From Actinacidiphila epipremni (GTDB lineage: Bacteria; Actinomycetota; Actinomycetes; Streptomycetales; Streptomycetaceae): a stretch of DNA of 64,000 nt. How positions within the stretch are numbered: the first letter of the stretch is position 1; every line of letters begins with the position of its first letter. This document shows, piece after piece, positions 8,679 through 16,678 of this stretch. The position numbers and the translations under genes are program-made. The notes beneath the pieces were generated by a model. It did no database searches and had not been told where the DNA came from. It saw only the letters and a program-made list of their open reading frames with translations. Location of the stretch: the NCBI RefSeq assembly GCF_012034175.1, contig NZ_JAATEJ010000005.1, positions 62,001 through 126,000 on the forward strand, given 5' to 3'.

Positions 8679-9824
8679 TCAGGAGGCGGCGGGCACCGGT
8701 CGCTGGCCGGGCCCGTCGTAGTGGGCCAGCGGGCGGATCAGCGCGTTGTGGCCGAGTTGCTCGGTGATGTGGGCGGTCCAGCCGGTGACGCGGCTCATCA
8801 CGAACAGCGGGGTGAAGGTGGGCACGTCGAAGCCCATGAGGTGGTAGGCCAGGCCCGCCGGGTAGTCGAGGTTGGGGTGGATGCCCTTGCGGGTGGCCAT
8901 GGCGTCCCGCAGCGCGGTGTGCAGGGCGGCCAGCCGCGCGGTGGCGGGGTCGGTGGAGCGGGCCACGAGCCGGTCGGTGGCCTCCTGCATGAGCGGTACG
9001 CGCGAGTCGCCGTGCTTGTAGACGCGGTGGCCGAAGCCCATGATCTTGCGCTTCGCGGCGAACGCCTCGTCCAGCCACGGCCCGACCCGCTCGGGCGCGC
9101 CGATCTCGCCGAGCATGTGCATCACGGCCTCGTTGGCGCCGCCGTGCAGGGGGCCCTTGAGGGCGCCGATCGCGGCGGTCACCGCGCTGTAGAGGTCGGC
9201 GAGGGTGGAGGTGACGACACGGGCGGTGAACGTCGAGGCGTTGAAGCTGTGCTCGGCGTACAGCACGAGGGAGATCTCGAAGCAGCGCACGACCTCCGCG
9301 TCGGGGACCTCGCCGAAGCACATGTGGAAGAAGTTCTCGGCGTAGCCGAGGGACGGGTCCGGCTGGATCGGCGCGAGGCCGTGCCGCCTGCGGTGGTCGG
9401 CGGCGACCACGGTGGGCAGCTTCGCCAGCAGCGCGAGGGACTTGGCGCGGTTGGCGGCCGGGCTGCCGTCGTCCTCGGCCGGGTCCTCGGCGCCGAAGAA
9501 GCTGACCGCGGTGCGCAGGACGTCCATCGGGTGGCAGGTCCGCGGGAGCCGGGCCAGGACCTCGGCCGTCGTGCGGTCCAGCGGGCGCAGCGCCCGCTCG
9601 CGGGCCTGGAAGGCGCTCAGTTCGGCGGGGCCGGGCAGGTCGCCGTACCACAGCAGGTGGGCGACTTCCTCGAAGGAGCGGCGCCCGGCGAGGTCCTGCA
9701 CCGGATAGCCGCGGTAGGTCAGGGAGTTGGTCTCCTGGATGACGGTGGAGATGGCGGTGGTGTCGACGACGACACCGGTCAGGCCGCGGTGGATGTCCGG
9801 TGCGGCCGGGGAGGTGGTGGTCAC
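8679..9824 (-). CDS. prpC: 2-methylcitrate synthase (citrate synthase family)
   Basis: A 381-residue citrate-synthase-fold enzyme with both catalytic histidine segments (LKGPLHGGANEAVMHML and IMGFGHRVYKHGD). Its position as last gene after prpD and prpB makes 2-methylcitrate synthase the natural reading: propionyl-CoA plus oxaloacetate to 2-methylcitrate. Many such actinobacterial enzymes also accept acetyl-CoA, so a second citrate synthase is possible. The GTG at 9824 has GGAGGAG just upstream. It starts 32 bases after the prpB stop in the same transcript and converges on cimA, leaving only 16 bases between the two stops. Confidence 0.92.
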   Translation of the reverse strand: MTTTSPAAPDIHRGLTGVVVDTTAISTVIQETNSLTYRGYPVQDLAGRRSFEEVAHLLWYGDLPGPAELSAFQARERALRPLDRTTAEVLARLPRTCHPMDVLRTAVSFFGAEDPAEDDGSPAANRAKSLALLAKLPTVVAADHRRRHGLAPIQPDPSLGYAENFFHMCFGEVPDAEVVRCFEISLVLYAEHSFNASTFTARVVTSTLADLYSAVTAAIGALKGPLHGGANEAVMHMLGEIGAPERVGPWLDEAFAAKRKIMGFGHRVYKHGDSRVPLMQEATDRLVARSTDPATARLAALHTALRDAMATRKGIHPNLDYPAGLAYHLMGFDVPTFTPLFVMSRVTGWTAHITEQLGHNALIRPLAHYDGPGQRPVPAAS

Positions 9825-9856
9825 GGCTCCTCCAGGGGGAGTTCGGCCGGGCGGTG

Positions 9857-10762
9857 TCAGGCGCCGGGCGGGAGGGTGAAGTCGAGGACGGCGGAGTCGA
9901 AGGCCGTGTAGTCGGCGTAGCCGAGGACTTCGTACAGGCGGGAGCGGGTCTGCATGCGCGGCAGCAGCGATGCCTGGGTGCCTTCGGCGGCGAGTGTGCG
10001 CAGGCCGTCCTCGACGGCCCCGTTGGCGAGCCGGAACAGCGTCACCGGGTAGAGGGCGATGTTGTAGCCGAGGTCTTCCAGGGTGGCGGCGGACAGCAGC
10101 GGGCTCTTGCCGAACTCGGTCATGTTCGCCAGCAGCGGCACGTCGAGGGCGGCCCGGAAGGCCGCGAACTCCCGCTCGTCGGCGAGCGCTTCGGGGAAGA
10201 CGGCGTCCGCGCCGGCGTCGACGTACGCCTTGGCCCGGTCGATCGCCGCGTCGAGTCCTTCGACGCCGCGGGCGTCGGTGCGGGCCATCAGCAGGAAGCC
10301 GGTGTCGCGGCGGGCGTCGGCGGCGGCGCGGACGCGCTGGACCATCTCCTCGCGCGGCACCAGGGTCTTGCCGTCGAGGTGGCCGCAGCGCTTGACGCTC
10401 ACCTGGTCCTCCAGGTGCAGTCCGGCGAGGCCCGCGTCCTCGAAGAGCTGTACGGTGCGGGCGGCGTTGACGGGCGCGCCGAAGCCGGTGTCGGCGTCGG
10501 CCAGGACGGGCAGGTCGGTCACCCGTGTCACCTGCTGGGCGCGGGCGGCGACCTCGGTCGAGGAGGTCAGGCCGATGTCGGGCAGGCACAGCTCGGCGGC
10601 CAGGACGGCGCCGGAGAGGTAGGCGGCCTCGAAGCCGTGCTCCTGGATCAGCCGCGCGGAGTACGGGTTGACCGCGCCGGGCATGCGCAGCAGCCGGCCC
10701 GAGGCGAGCAGCCGGCGCAGCTCGCGGCGGCGCTGCGCGGGCGTGGTGCGGGTGTGCAGCAT
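9857..10762 (-). CDS. prpB: Methylisocitrate lyase
   Basis: A 301-residue isocitrate lyase/PEP mutase superfamily enzyme that splits 2-methylisocitrate to pyruvate and succinate. It shows the metal/substrate segment VLADADTGFG, LHLEDQVSVKRCGHLDGK with the active-site KRCGH loop, and LLANMTEFGKSPL. The ATG shares its A with the prpD TGA (TGATG), indicating translational coupling. Length and motifs are standard for the family. Middle gene of the methylcitrate cycle operon. Confidence 0.95.
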   Translation of the reverse strand: MLHTRTTPAQRRRELRRLLASGRLLRMPGAVNPYSARLIQEHGFEAAYLSGAVLAAELCLPDIGLTSSTEVAARAQQVTRVTDLPVLADADTGFGAPVNAARTVQLFEDAGLAGLHLEDQVSVKRCGHLDGKTLVPREEMVQRVRAAADARRDTGFLLMARTDARGVEGLDAAIDRAKAYVDAGADAVFPEALADEREFAAFRAALDVPLLANMTEFGKSPLLSAATLEDLGYNIALYPVTLFRLANGAVEDGLRTLAAEGTQASLLPRMQTRSRLYEVLGYADYTAFDSAVLDFTLPPGA

Positions 10763-12282
10763 CAGAGCAGTCCCTTCGGCAGCCGCTGGTCGTACGCGGC
10801 GACCGCAGCGGTGTCCACCGCGGGGAACAGCCCGGCAAGCTGCGGGCAGCCCAGTGCGGCGAGCCGGGCGGCGGTGTCGAGGAACGCGTCCTGGGCGTCC
10901 GGGGTGACGACGCCTTCGGCGAGGGTGCGGAATTTGGCGGTGTAGCCTGCCCGGTCGAAGGGGCGGGCCCCGGCGGGATGGGCGTCGGCGACGGCGAGCT
11001 CGTCCTCGATCACGGTGCCGTCGTCGAGGGTGACCACGGCCCGGCCGCCGAAGGCCCGGTGCCGCGGGTCGGGGTCGTGGTAGCGGCGGGTCCACTCGGG
11101 GTCCTCCACCGTGGAGATCTTCCGCCACAGCTGCACGGTCTCCGGCCGCCGGGCGCGCTCGGGCGCGTACGACCGCTCGTGGTGCCAGGTGCCGTCCTCC
11201 AGCGCGACGGCGAGGATGTACGGCACGGAGTGGTCCAGCGTCTCGCGGCTGGCGGCGGGGTCGTACTTCTGCGGGTCGCCGGAGCCGGAGCCGATGACGT
11301 GGTGGGTGTGGTGGCTGGTGTGCAGGACGATGTCGCGCACCGCGCCGAGCGGCCCGGTCTTCTCCCGCAGCCGGCGGGCGAGGTCGATGACCGCCTGCGC
11401 CTGGTACTCGGCCGAGTGCTCCTTGGTGTACGTGTCCAGGATGGCCCGCCTGGCCTCGCCCGGTCCGGGCAGCGACACCGTGTAGGCGGCGTCCGGGCCG
11501 TCCAGCATCCAGGCCAGGAATCCGTCCTCGCCCTCGTAGACCGGGGCGGGCGCGCCCTCGCCGCGCATCGCCCGGTCCACCGCCTCGACGGCGGCCTTGC
11601 CGGCGAAGGCGGGCGCGAACGCCTTCCAGCTGGAGATCTCGCCCTTGCGGGACTGCCGGGTCGCGGTCGTGGTGTGCACCGCCTGCCCGACGGCCTGGTG
11701 GACGGTCTCCACCGGCAGCCGCAGCATCGCCCCGAGGCCGCACGCGGTCGCGGCGCTCAGGTGCGCCACGTGGTCGATGCGGTGGGCGTGCAGGCAGATG
11801 CCCTTCACCAGCGCGACATGGATCTCGTACGCGGCGACGATGCCGCGCAGCAGGTCGGCGCCGGTGCGTCCGGTGTGCTGGGCCACGGCCAGCAGCGGCG
11901 GGATGTTGTCGCCGGGGTGGGAGTAGTCGGCGGCGAGGAAGGTGTCGTGGAAGTCCAGTTCGCGTACCGCCGTGCCGTTCGCCCACGCGGCCCACTCGGG
12001 TGACACCCGGGTGCCCGGCGGGGTGCCGAAGACGCGGGCGCCGGGGGTCGCGGTGTGCGGCAGGGCCTGGGCGCGGGCGACGGCGACCGGGCGGCGGCGC
12101 AGCGAGGCCGTGGCGACGGCGGCGTTGTCGATCACCCGGTTGACCGCCATGGCGACGGCCGCCGGGTCCAGGTCGGCGACGTCCTGGGTGCCGGTGGCGG
12201 CGACGGCGAGCTTCCAGGCCAGCTGCTCCGGCCGGGGCAGCCGGTCGGCGCTGGGGTGGACACGTACCTGGTGGTCGATCAC
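10762..12282 (-). CDS. prpD: 2-methylcitrate dehydratase
   Basis: A 506-residue MmgE/PrpD-family dehydratase that turns 2-methylcitrate into 2-methyl-cis-aconitate. Family segments are [20 protein letters not shown] near residue 107, [24 protein letters not shown], and [22 protein letters not shown]. It starts at the GTG at 12282 and is first in the prpD-prpB-prpC operon. The divergent RamB/ScfR-type regulator lies 225 bases away, and the shared region holds TGCGAA repeats. Confidence 0.96.
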   Translation of the reverse strand: MIDHQVRVHPSADRLPRPEQLAWKLAVAATGTQDVADLDPAAVAMAVNRVIDNAAVATASLRRRPVAVARAQALPHTATPGARVFGTPPGTRVSPEWAAWANGTAVRELDFHDTFLAADYSHPGDNIPPLLAVAQHTGRTGADLLRGIVAAYEIHVALVKGICLHAHRIDHVAHLSAATACGLGAMLRLPVETVHQAVGQAVHTTTATRQSRKGEISSWKAFAPAFAGKAAVEAVDRAMRGEGAPAPVYEGEDGFLAWMLDGPDAAYTVSLPGPGEARRAILDTYTKEHSAEYQAQAVIDLARRLREKTGPLGAVRDIVLHTSHHTHHVIGSGSGDPQKYDPAASRETLDHSVPYILAVALEDGTWHHERSYAPERARRPETVQLWRKISTVEDPEWTRRYHDPDPRHRAFGGRAVVTLDDGTVIEDELAVADAHPAGARPFDRAGYTAKFRTLAEGVVTPDAQDAFLDTAARLAALGCPQLAGLFPAVDTAAVAAYDQRLPKGLL

Positions 12283-12417
12283 GGGGCTCCTCGTGCTGCT
12301 CGGCGTCCGGCGCGCCGCCCGTTCCCGGGTGGTTTCACCGGCCTACGCAAGGGAGCATTCCCGTCCGGCGGGCGCGCGTCGACCGCTCCACGCTGCGGAA
12401 TCCGTACCGGCAGGGCG

Positions 12418-12449
12418 TGCGAATCTGCGAATCCTGCGAATTTTGCGGA
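12418..12449. promoter_or_regulatory. Probable operator of the prp regulator (TGCGAA repeats)
   Basis: Three direct copies of TGCGAA start at 12418, 12426 and 12435, followed by TTGCGGA at 12443, upstream of the regulator and in the region shared with prpD. RamB-type regulators bind TTTGC/TTCGC-like elements, so this is the best candidate operator. The assignment is inferred from position and motif. Confidence 0.55.
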
Positions 12450-12507
12450 TGATAGCTTCACAGCACGGCGGGGCGCGGTGGCCCCCCGGGGACGGCGGGA
12501 GGCAGCC

Positions 12508-13974
12508 ATGGCGCGGAGCCCCGCGCGCAAGATCTACGCGCACGCCAAGCTGCGCAGGCTGCGGGCCGAGCGCGGGATGAACCAGGTGGAGCTGGCGCGG
12601 GCGCTGGGGATCTCCACCAGCTACCTCAACCAGATCGAGCACAGCCAGCGTCCCCTCACCGCGCCGGTGCTGCTGCGGATCGCCGAGGTGCTGGGCGTGG
12701 ACGCGGAGTTCTTCTCCGAGGCGGAGGAGGAGCGGCTCACCACCGACCTGCGGGCGGCGCTCGGCGACGAGGCGAGCGGGGTGGGCGCAATGGGCGGGGC
12801 GGGCGTCGGCGCGGAGGAGGCCGCGGAGGTCGTGCGGGACCATCCGGAGGTGGCCCGGGCGCTGGTCGCGCTGCACCACCGCTACCGGGACGCCGCCGAG
12901 CAGGTGGCCGCGCTGGCCTCGGCCGAGGCGCCCGCCGCCGCGGTCAGCGCGCTGCCGCCGGGTGAGCCGCACGACGAGGTCCGCGACTTCTTCTACGCCC
13001 ACCACAACCACTTCGGCGCCCTGGACGACGCCGCCGAGCGGGCCGCCGGAGCGTGGGGGACCGGGTCCGCGCGGGCCGCGGTGGAGGTGCTGCGCGGGCG
13101 GCTGGCCGAGGCGCACCGCGTCACCGTCGTCCAGGCGGCCCCCGAGCCCTCGGCCGACGCCCGGCGTTTCGACGCGGCGCACGGGCTGCTCTTCCTGTCG
13201 CCGTGGCTCACCGACGGGCAGCAGGCGTTCCAGCTGGCCACCCAGGTCGCGCTGCTCGAACACCGCCCGCTGCTGGACGCGCTGGTCGACGCGCCCGGTC
13301 TCACCTCGCCGCAGTCGGCGGACCTGGCCAGGATCGGGCTGGCGAACTACTTCGCCGGCGCGCTGCTGATGCCGTATACGGCCTTCCGCGCCGCCGCCGA
13401 GGAGTACCGCTACGACGTGGAGCTGCTCCAGGCCCGCTTCGGCGTCGGCTTCGAGACCGTCTGCCACCGGCTCAGCACGCTGCAGCGCGCCGGGCGGCGC
13501 GGGGTGCCGTTCTCCTTCCTGCGGGTGGACCGGGCCGGCAACGTCTCCAAGCGCCAGTCCGCGACCGACTTCCACTTCTCCCGGCTGGGCGGCACCTGCC
13601 CGCTGTGGACGGTGTACGCGGCGTTCTCCGCGCCGGGGCGCATACTTACCCAGGTCGCCGAAATGCCGGACGGCAAGCGCTACTTCTGGGTGGCCCGCAC
13701 CGTCACCCGGGGCGGCGCCGGGCACCGCGCCCCGCGGGCGGAGTTCGCCGTCGCCCTGGGCTGCGAGCTGCGGCACGCCCACCGGCTCGTGTATGCCGAG
13801 GGCGTCGCGCTCGACGACCCGCGGGCCGCGACGCCGATCGGCCTGGGGTGTCGTATCTGCGAGCGCCGCGACTGCGCCCAGCGGGCCAGGCCCCCGGCCG
13901 GCGGCCTGCTGGCCGTCGACCCCGACCGCCGTACCTACGTGCCGTATCCGGTCAGGGGCGCCGGCGTCCGCTGA
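12508..13974 (+). CDS. RamB/ScfR-type regulator of short-chain fatty acid metabolism
   Basis: A 488-residue XRE-family regulator. The N-terminal helix-turn-helix (residues 15-70, MNQVELARALGISTSYLNQIEHSQRPL) is followed by a central IrrE/ImmA-like DUF955 region and a C-terminal short-chain fatty acyl regulator domain (GGTCPLWTVYAAF onward) with a Cys-rich tail (LGCRICERRDCAQR). In Corynebacterium and Mycobacterium, RamB/PrpR proteins of this architecture control glyoxylate or methylcitrate cycle genes in response to acyl-CoAs. The divergent prpDBC operon makes it the likely target. GGGAGG precedes the ATG at 12508. The DUF955 region has no clear HExxH zinc motif, as is usual in this family. 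Confidence 0.88.
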   Translation: MARSPARKIYAHAKLRRLRAERGMNQVELARALGISTSYLNQIEHSQRPLTAPVLLRIAEVLGVDAEFFSEAEEERLTTDLRAALGDEASGVGAMGGAGVGAEEAAEVVRDHPEVARALVALHHRYRDAAEQVAALASAEAPAAAVSALPPGEPHDEVRDFFYAHHNHFGALDDAAERAAGAWGTGSARAAVEVLRGRLAEAHRVTVVQAAPEPSADARRFDAAHGLLFLSPWLTDGQQAFQLATQVALLEHRPLLDALVDAPGLTSPQSADLARIGLANYFAGALLMPYTAFRAAAEEYRYDVELLQARFGVGFETVCHRLSTLQRAGRRGVPFSFLRVDRAGNVSKRQSATDFHFSRLGGTCPLWTVYAAFSAPGRILTQVAEMPDGKRYFWVARTVTRGGAGHRAPRAEFAVALGCELRHAHRLVYAEGVALDDPRAATPIGLGCRICERRDCAQRARPPAGGLLAVDPDRRTYVPYPVRGAGVR

Positions 13975-14000
13975 GCGCCGTATTTTGCCGTGGTCACGCC

Positions 14001-14038
14001 AGGGGCGGGGGCGGCGGACGGCGGGGCCGCCGCCCCTC
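14001..14038. terminator. GC-rich hairpin between convergent genes
   Basis: AGGGGCGG at the left pairs with CCGCCCCT at the right, with further GC pairing inside, between the stops of the RamB-like gene and the intrinsic-factor-like gene. It probably ends transcription from both sides. Confidence 0.55.
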
Positions 14039-14051
14039 GGCTGTACGGGTG

Positions 14052-15476
14052 TCAGCTCGTGTAGTGGAGGTAGAGCGTGTCGCCCAGGTGGACGGTGGTG
14101 GCGCGGGAGGCGGTGGTCGGCGGGCCGCCGTCGGTCGAGGACTTCCAGGTCGTGCTGCCGGAGTCGGCGGTGCCGTTGAGGGCGGTGACGGTGCCGGTGC
14201 CGCTCGGCGGGGTGACCGAGGTGACGCAGCCGGACGGGGTCGCGGAGGTGGCGGCGGCGTCCAGGACGGTGCCGAGCGTCGTGGTGGTGCCGGTCGCCGT
14301 GACGGGCACGGAGCAGACCTTGAGGGTGCCCGAGCCGTTGTCGACGACGAGGGCGAGCTTGCTGGTGGCGCCGCTGCTGAAGTCGGTGGTGGCGACCCAG
14401 GTGGGGGCGCCGGCGGTGACCGGGGTGGGCGGGGCGGCGGTGAAGCCGCCGCCGGCGACCGCGCGTATCGCGTCGATGGAGGAGTACGCGGACGGCGAGG
14501 TGTCCGTGGGCAGGTAGCGGAAGCCGCCGCCGGGGCTGAACTGCTGGGCGATCAGGAAGTCCACCGGTGTCTTGTGGGCGGTGGTGGTGAAGTCGGTGCC
14601 CTGCGGGTTGATGCCGCACGCGTTCAGGCCCGAGACCGCCCACCCGTTGGAGTCGGTGTTGGCGCCGAACATCGCGTTGAAGGCGCCGGTGGTGTTGACC
14701 AGCTTGCCCTTGAGGAAGTTCTTGCCCGCGACCACCGCGGGGTCGGTCGCGGGCACGCCGGCCGAGCACAGCGAGGCCAGCGCGGCGCCGGTCATGTCGA
14801 TGTCGCTGGTGGCGGCGAGCTGGCCGGGGTTGCCGGCGGCCTGGGAGTAGTTCCAGCCGCCGTCGGTGTGCTCGTTGGCGCGGACGACGGACACCGACGC
14901 GTCGAGCAGCGCCTGCGGGACGCGCTGGGCGCCGGCCTGGGTGCGGGACCCGGCGAGGGCGAGCAGCGCGAAGACGGTGCCGTTGAAGTTGGCGGGCGGC
15001 CCGAAGTAGCCGGGTGAGGCGGTCTGCCAGTACGAGGCGATGTCGGCGAGGAGGTTGCGGCCGGTGCCGACGCGGGCCGGGTCGATACCGGCGGCGTAGG
15101 CGTTGAGGGCGCCGCGCTCGTAGTCGGTCACGACCGGCGCGGTCGACGGCCAGGCCGCGGTGGCCAGCAGGTTCCGGTAGGCGGTGCGGGCGTTCTTGGC
15201 CGGGTCGCCGCCCGGGTAGACGTCCACGGCGGCGGTGCCCGCGGCGGCGAAGGCGCTGAACGCCCACTCGTTGGACAGGCCCGACCCGGCGTAGGAGCCG
15301 TCGGCGGCCTGGAGCGTCTTCAGATAGCCGACACCGGCGTTCTTCGACGCGGTGATCTGCGCCGCGGTGGAGGTGGCGCCGGCCGGCGCCGCGGTGCTGA
15401 ACAGCAGGGCGCCGGCGGACAGCGGCACGGCGAGGGCGACGAGGCGCCGGCGTGCGGTGCGTGCGTGACGGAACAC
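14052..15476 (-). CDS. Secreted intrinsic-factor/transcobalamin-like protein (alpha barrel plus DUF4430 domain)
   Basis: A 474-residue exported protein. Residues 1-34 form a signal peptide ending PAGA. Residues 35-345 carry repeats of the terpene-cyclase/prenyltransferase (alpha6/alpha6 barrel) type, such as DGGWNYSQAAG, DIDMTGAALASL, SNGWAVSGLNAC and PGGGFRYLP. Residues 350-474 match the transcobalamin C-terminal (DUF4430) fold, ending NGTADSGSTTWKSS...VHLGDTLYLHYTS, which parallels the end of human intrinsic factor. This is the two-domain plan of animal B12 carriers. There is no membrane or sortase anchor, so it should be released. The GTG at 15476 has GGAGGG upstream. It follows the DUF4430 gene by 182 bases, probably in one riboswitch-controlled operon. 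Confidence 0.82.
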   Translation of the reverse strand: MFRHARTARRRLVALAVPLSAGALLFSTAAPAGATSTAAQITASKNAGVGYLKTLQAADGSYAGSGLSNEWAFSAFAAAGTAAVDVYPGGDPAKNARTAYRNLLATAAWPSTAPVVTDYERGALNAYAAGIDPARVGTGRNLLADIASYWQTASPGYFGPPANFNGTVFALLALAGSRTQAGAQRVPQALLDASVSVVRANEHTDGGWNYSQAAGNPGQLAATSDIDMTGAALASLCSAGVPATDPAVVAGKNFLKGKLVNTTGAFNAMFGANTDSNGWAVSGLNACGINPQGTDFTTTAHKTPVDFLIAQQFSPGGGFRYLPTDTSPSAYSSIDAIRAVAGGGFTAAPPTPVTAGAPTWVATTDFSSGATSKLALVVDNGSGTLKVCSVPVTATGTTTTLGTVLDAAATSATPSGCVTSVTPPSGTGTVTALNGTADSGSTTWKSSTDGGPPTTASRATTVHLGDTLYLHYTS

Positions 15477-15658
15477 GGGGTGGACCCTCCTGGGGATGAG
15501 GGCGCCGCGCAGCCCGGCCGCCGGGCGCCCGGTGGGCCCGGCGGTGCCGCGGCGGTCGGCGCCCGGACGCGTGGGTCGGGCTTCCGCTCGGACGGAGCCG
15601 CCGGCCGGGCCGGCGGCTCCGGGTGTGGTGCCGTGGTGCGGGGCCGTGGTGCGGGGCC

Positions 15659-16162
15659 CTAGAAGGCCGTCAGCGTGAAGGCGACCTGGTCGCCGGTGTG
15701 GAGGCGGAACTGGCAGCCGCCGACCGGGATGGAGGTGCCGTTGACGGAGATGTTCCAGTACGTGCCGGGCGCCGCGGCCTCGCCGGCGATCGTCGTCACG
15801 TCGTAGTCGCTGAAGGAGTCGTACCAGGTGCCGTCCCAGCCGGAGTGCGCCGCCCGGGTGGCCGTGTCGAGGGCAGCGGTGGGGGTCGGGACCCGGCTCG
15901 GGTTGGCCCCGCCGTTGGTCCCGTCGCACACATGCGTGCCGCCCGAGGCCGTGGTCACGGTGTGGCCGTCGGTCAGCACGATCCGGTCCAGCACGGTGTG
16001 CGTGGCGTCGACCACGCTCACCCGGACCAGCGCGGGCAGCACGAAGGAGGCGCCGGAGGTCGTGGGGGTCGCGGCGCCGGCGGTGGTCGCGGCGGCGCCG
16101 ACGGCGGTGAGCGCGAGCGCGGCGGCACCGACGGCGGTCCGCCGTAAGGAGGTACGGAGCAC
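15659..16162 (-). CDS. Secreted DUF4430 (transcobalamin C-terminal-like) protein
   Basis: A 167-residue exported protein: signal peptide to about residue 30 (TTAGA), then one beta domain of the DUF4430/transcobalamin type, ending GTYWNISVNGTSIPVGGCQFRLHTGDQVAFTLTAF. The YW...VNG...HTGDQV pattern is the family signature. Two cysteines (HVCDG and VGGCQF) could form a disulfide. It is the first gene after the cobalamin riboswitch and precedes the larger two-domain protein, so the pair probably handle corrinoids outside the cell. I chose the GTG at 16162 because a signal peptide follows immediately. Confidence 0.8.
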   Translation of the reverse strand: MLRTSLRRTAVGAAALALTAVGAAATTAGAATPTTSGASFVLPALVRVSVVDATHTVLDRIVLTDGHTVTTASGGTHVCDGTNGGANPSRVPTPTAALDTATRAAHSGWDGTWYDSFSDYDVTTIAGEAAAPGTYWNISVNGTSIPVGGCQFRLHTGDQVAFTLTAF

Positions 16163-16289
16163 GGGGATGGGCTGCCCTTCGGGTGGGGCCGGCAGCCGGA
16201 CCCCGCAACGGCCTCCGCAAGGACCGGCGGCCGGGCCCCTCGCGGGGAGCGGCACGGGACGGACCCGGAGGGTTCCAGGCTCCACGCTG

Positions 16290-16440
16290 CAGACCATGAC
16301 AGTGGGAAGCGGTGCACGTCGCACGGCGGGCATTCCGGCTCGCGGCACTGTCGTACCGCTCACGGCTGCAGGTCAGCGCCGGATTCGCACCGGCTTCCCC
16401 CACACGTGGACGCATGAAGTTGTCGGGCCGCCCGGTTCGG
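16290..16440 (-). promoter_or_regulatory. Cobalamin riboswitch upstream of the transcobalamin-like genes
   Basis: On the minus strand the blocks GGGGAAGCCGGTGCGAATCC, GCGCTGACCTGCAGCCGTGAGC and GAGCCGGAATGCCCGCC occur in order, matching the cobalamin element. It ends roughly 130-150 bases ahead of the DUF4430 gene. The 516-base gap up to the next plus-strand gene holds nothing else I can name apart from GC-rich hairpins (for example around 16,230-16,260) that may form the expression platform. Limits are approximate. Confidence 0.9.
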
Positions 16441-16678
16441 CCGGCCCGCGAGCATCGTACGGATCCGCGCCCTCCGCCACCACCCCCGCGGTCCGCGGGG
16501 CCGGGCGGGCGGACCGAATGGCAGCCCCGCCCGGTGCGACGTACGTTGGTCTACGGAGGGCCGTCGAGGGGGTCGCGGCTGCTCGGAGGGTGTCAGAAAG
16601 TGGTGGAGGGCCCGCGCCGGTGCCGGCGGGTCCGGTTTGCGCGGCTACCGGAGCACTTGCGCGGCCATAGGAGCAGGT

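Noticed and set aside
14052..15476. Considered as a triterpene cyclase because of barrel repeats
   Set aside because: It has a signal peptide, no DxDD or QW-motif set, a C-terminal transcobalamin-like domain and a cobalamin riboswitch upstream.
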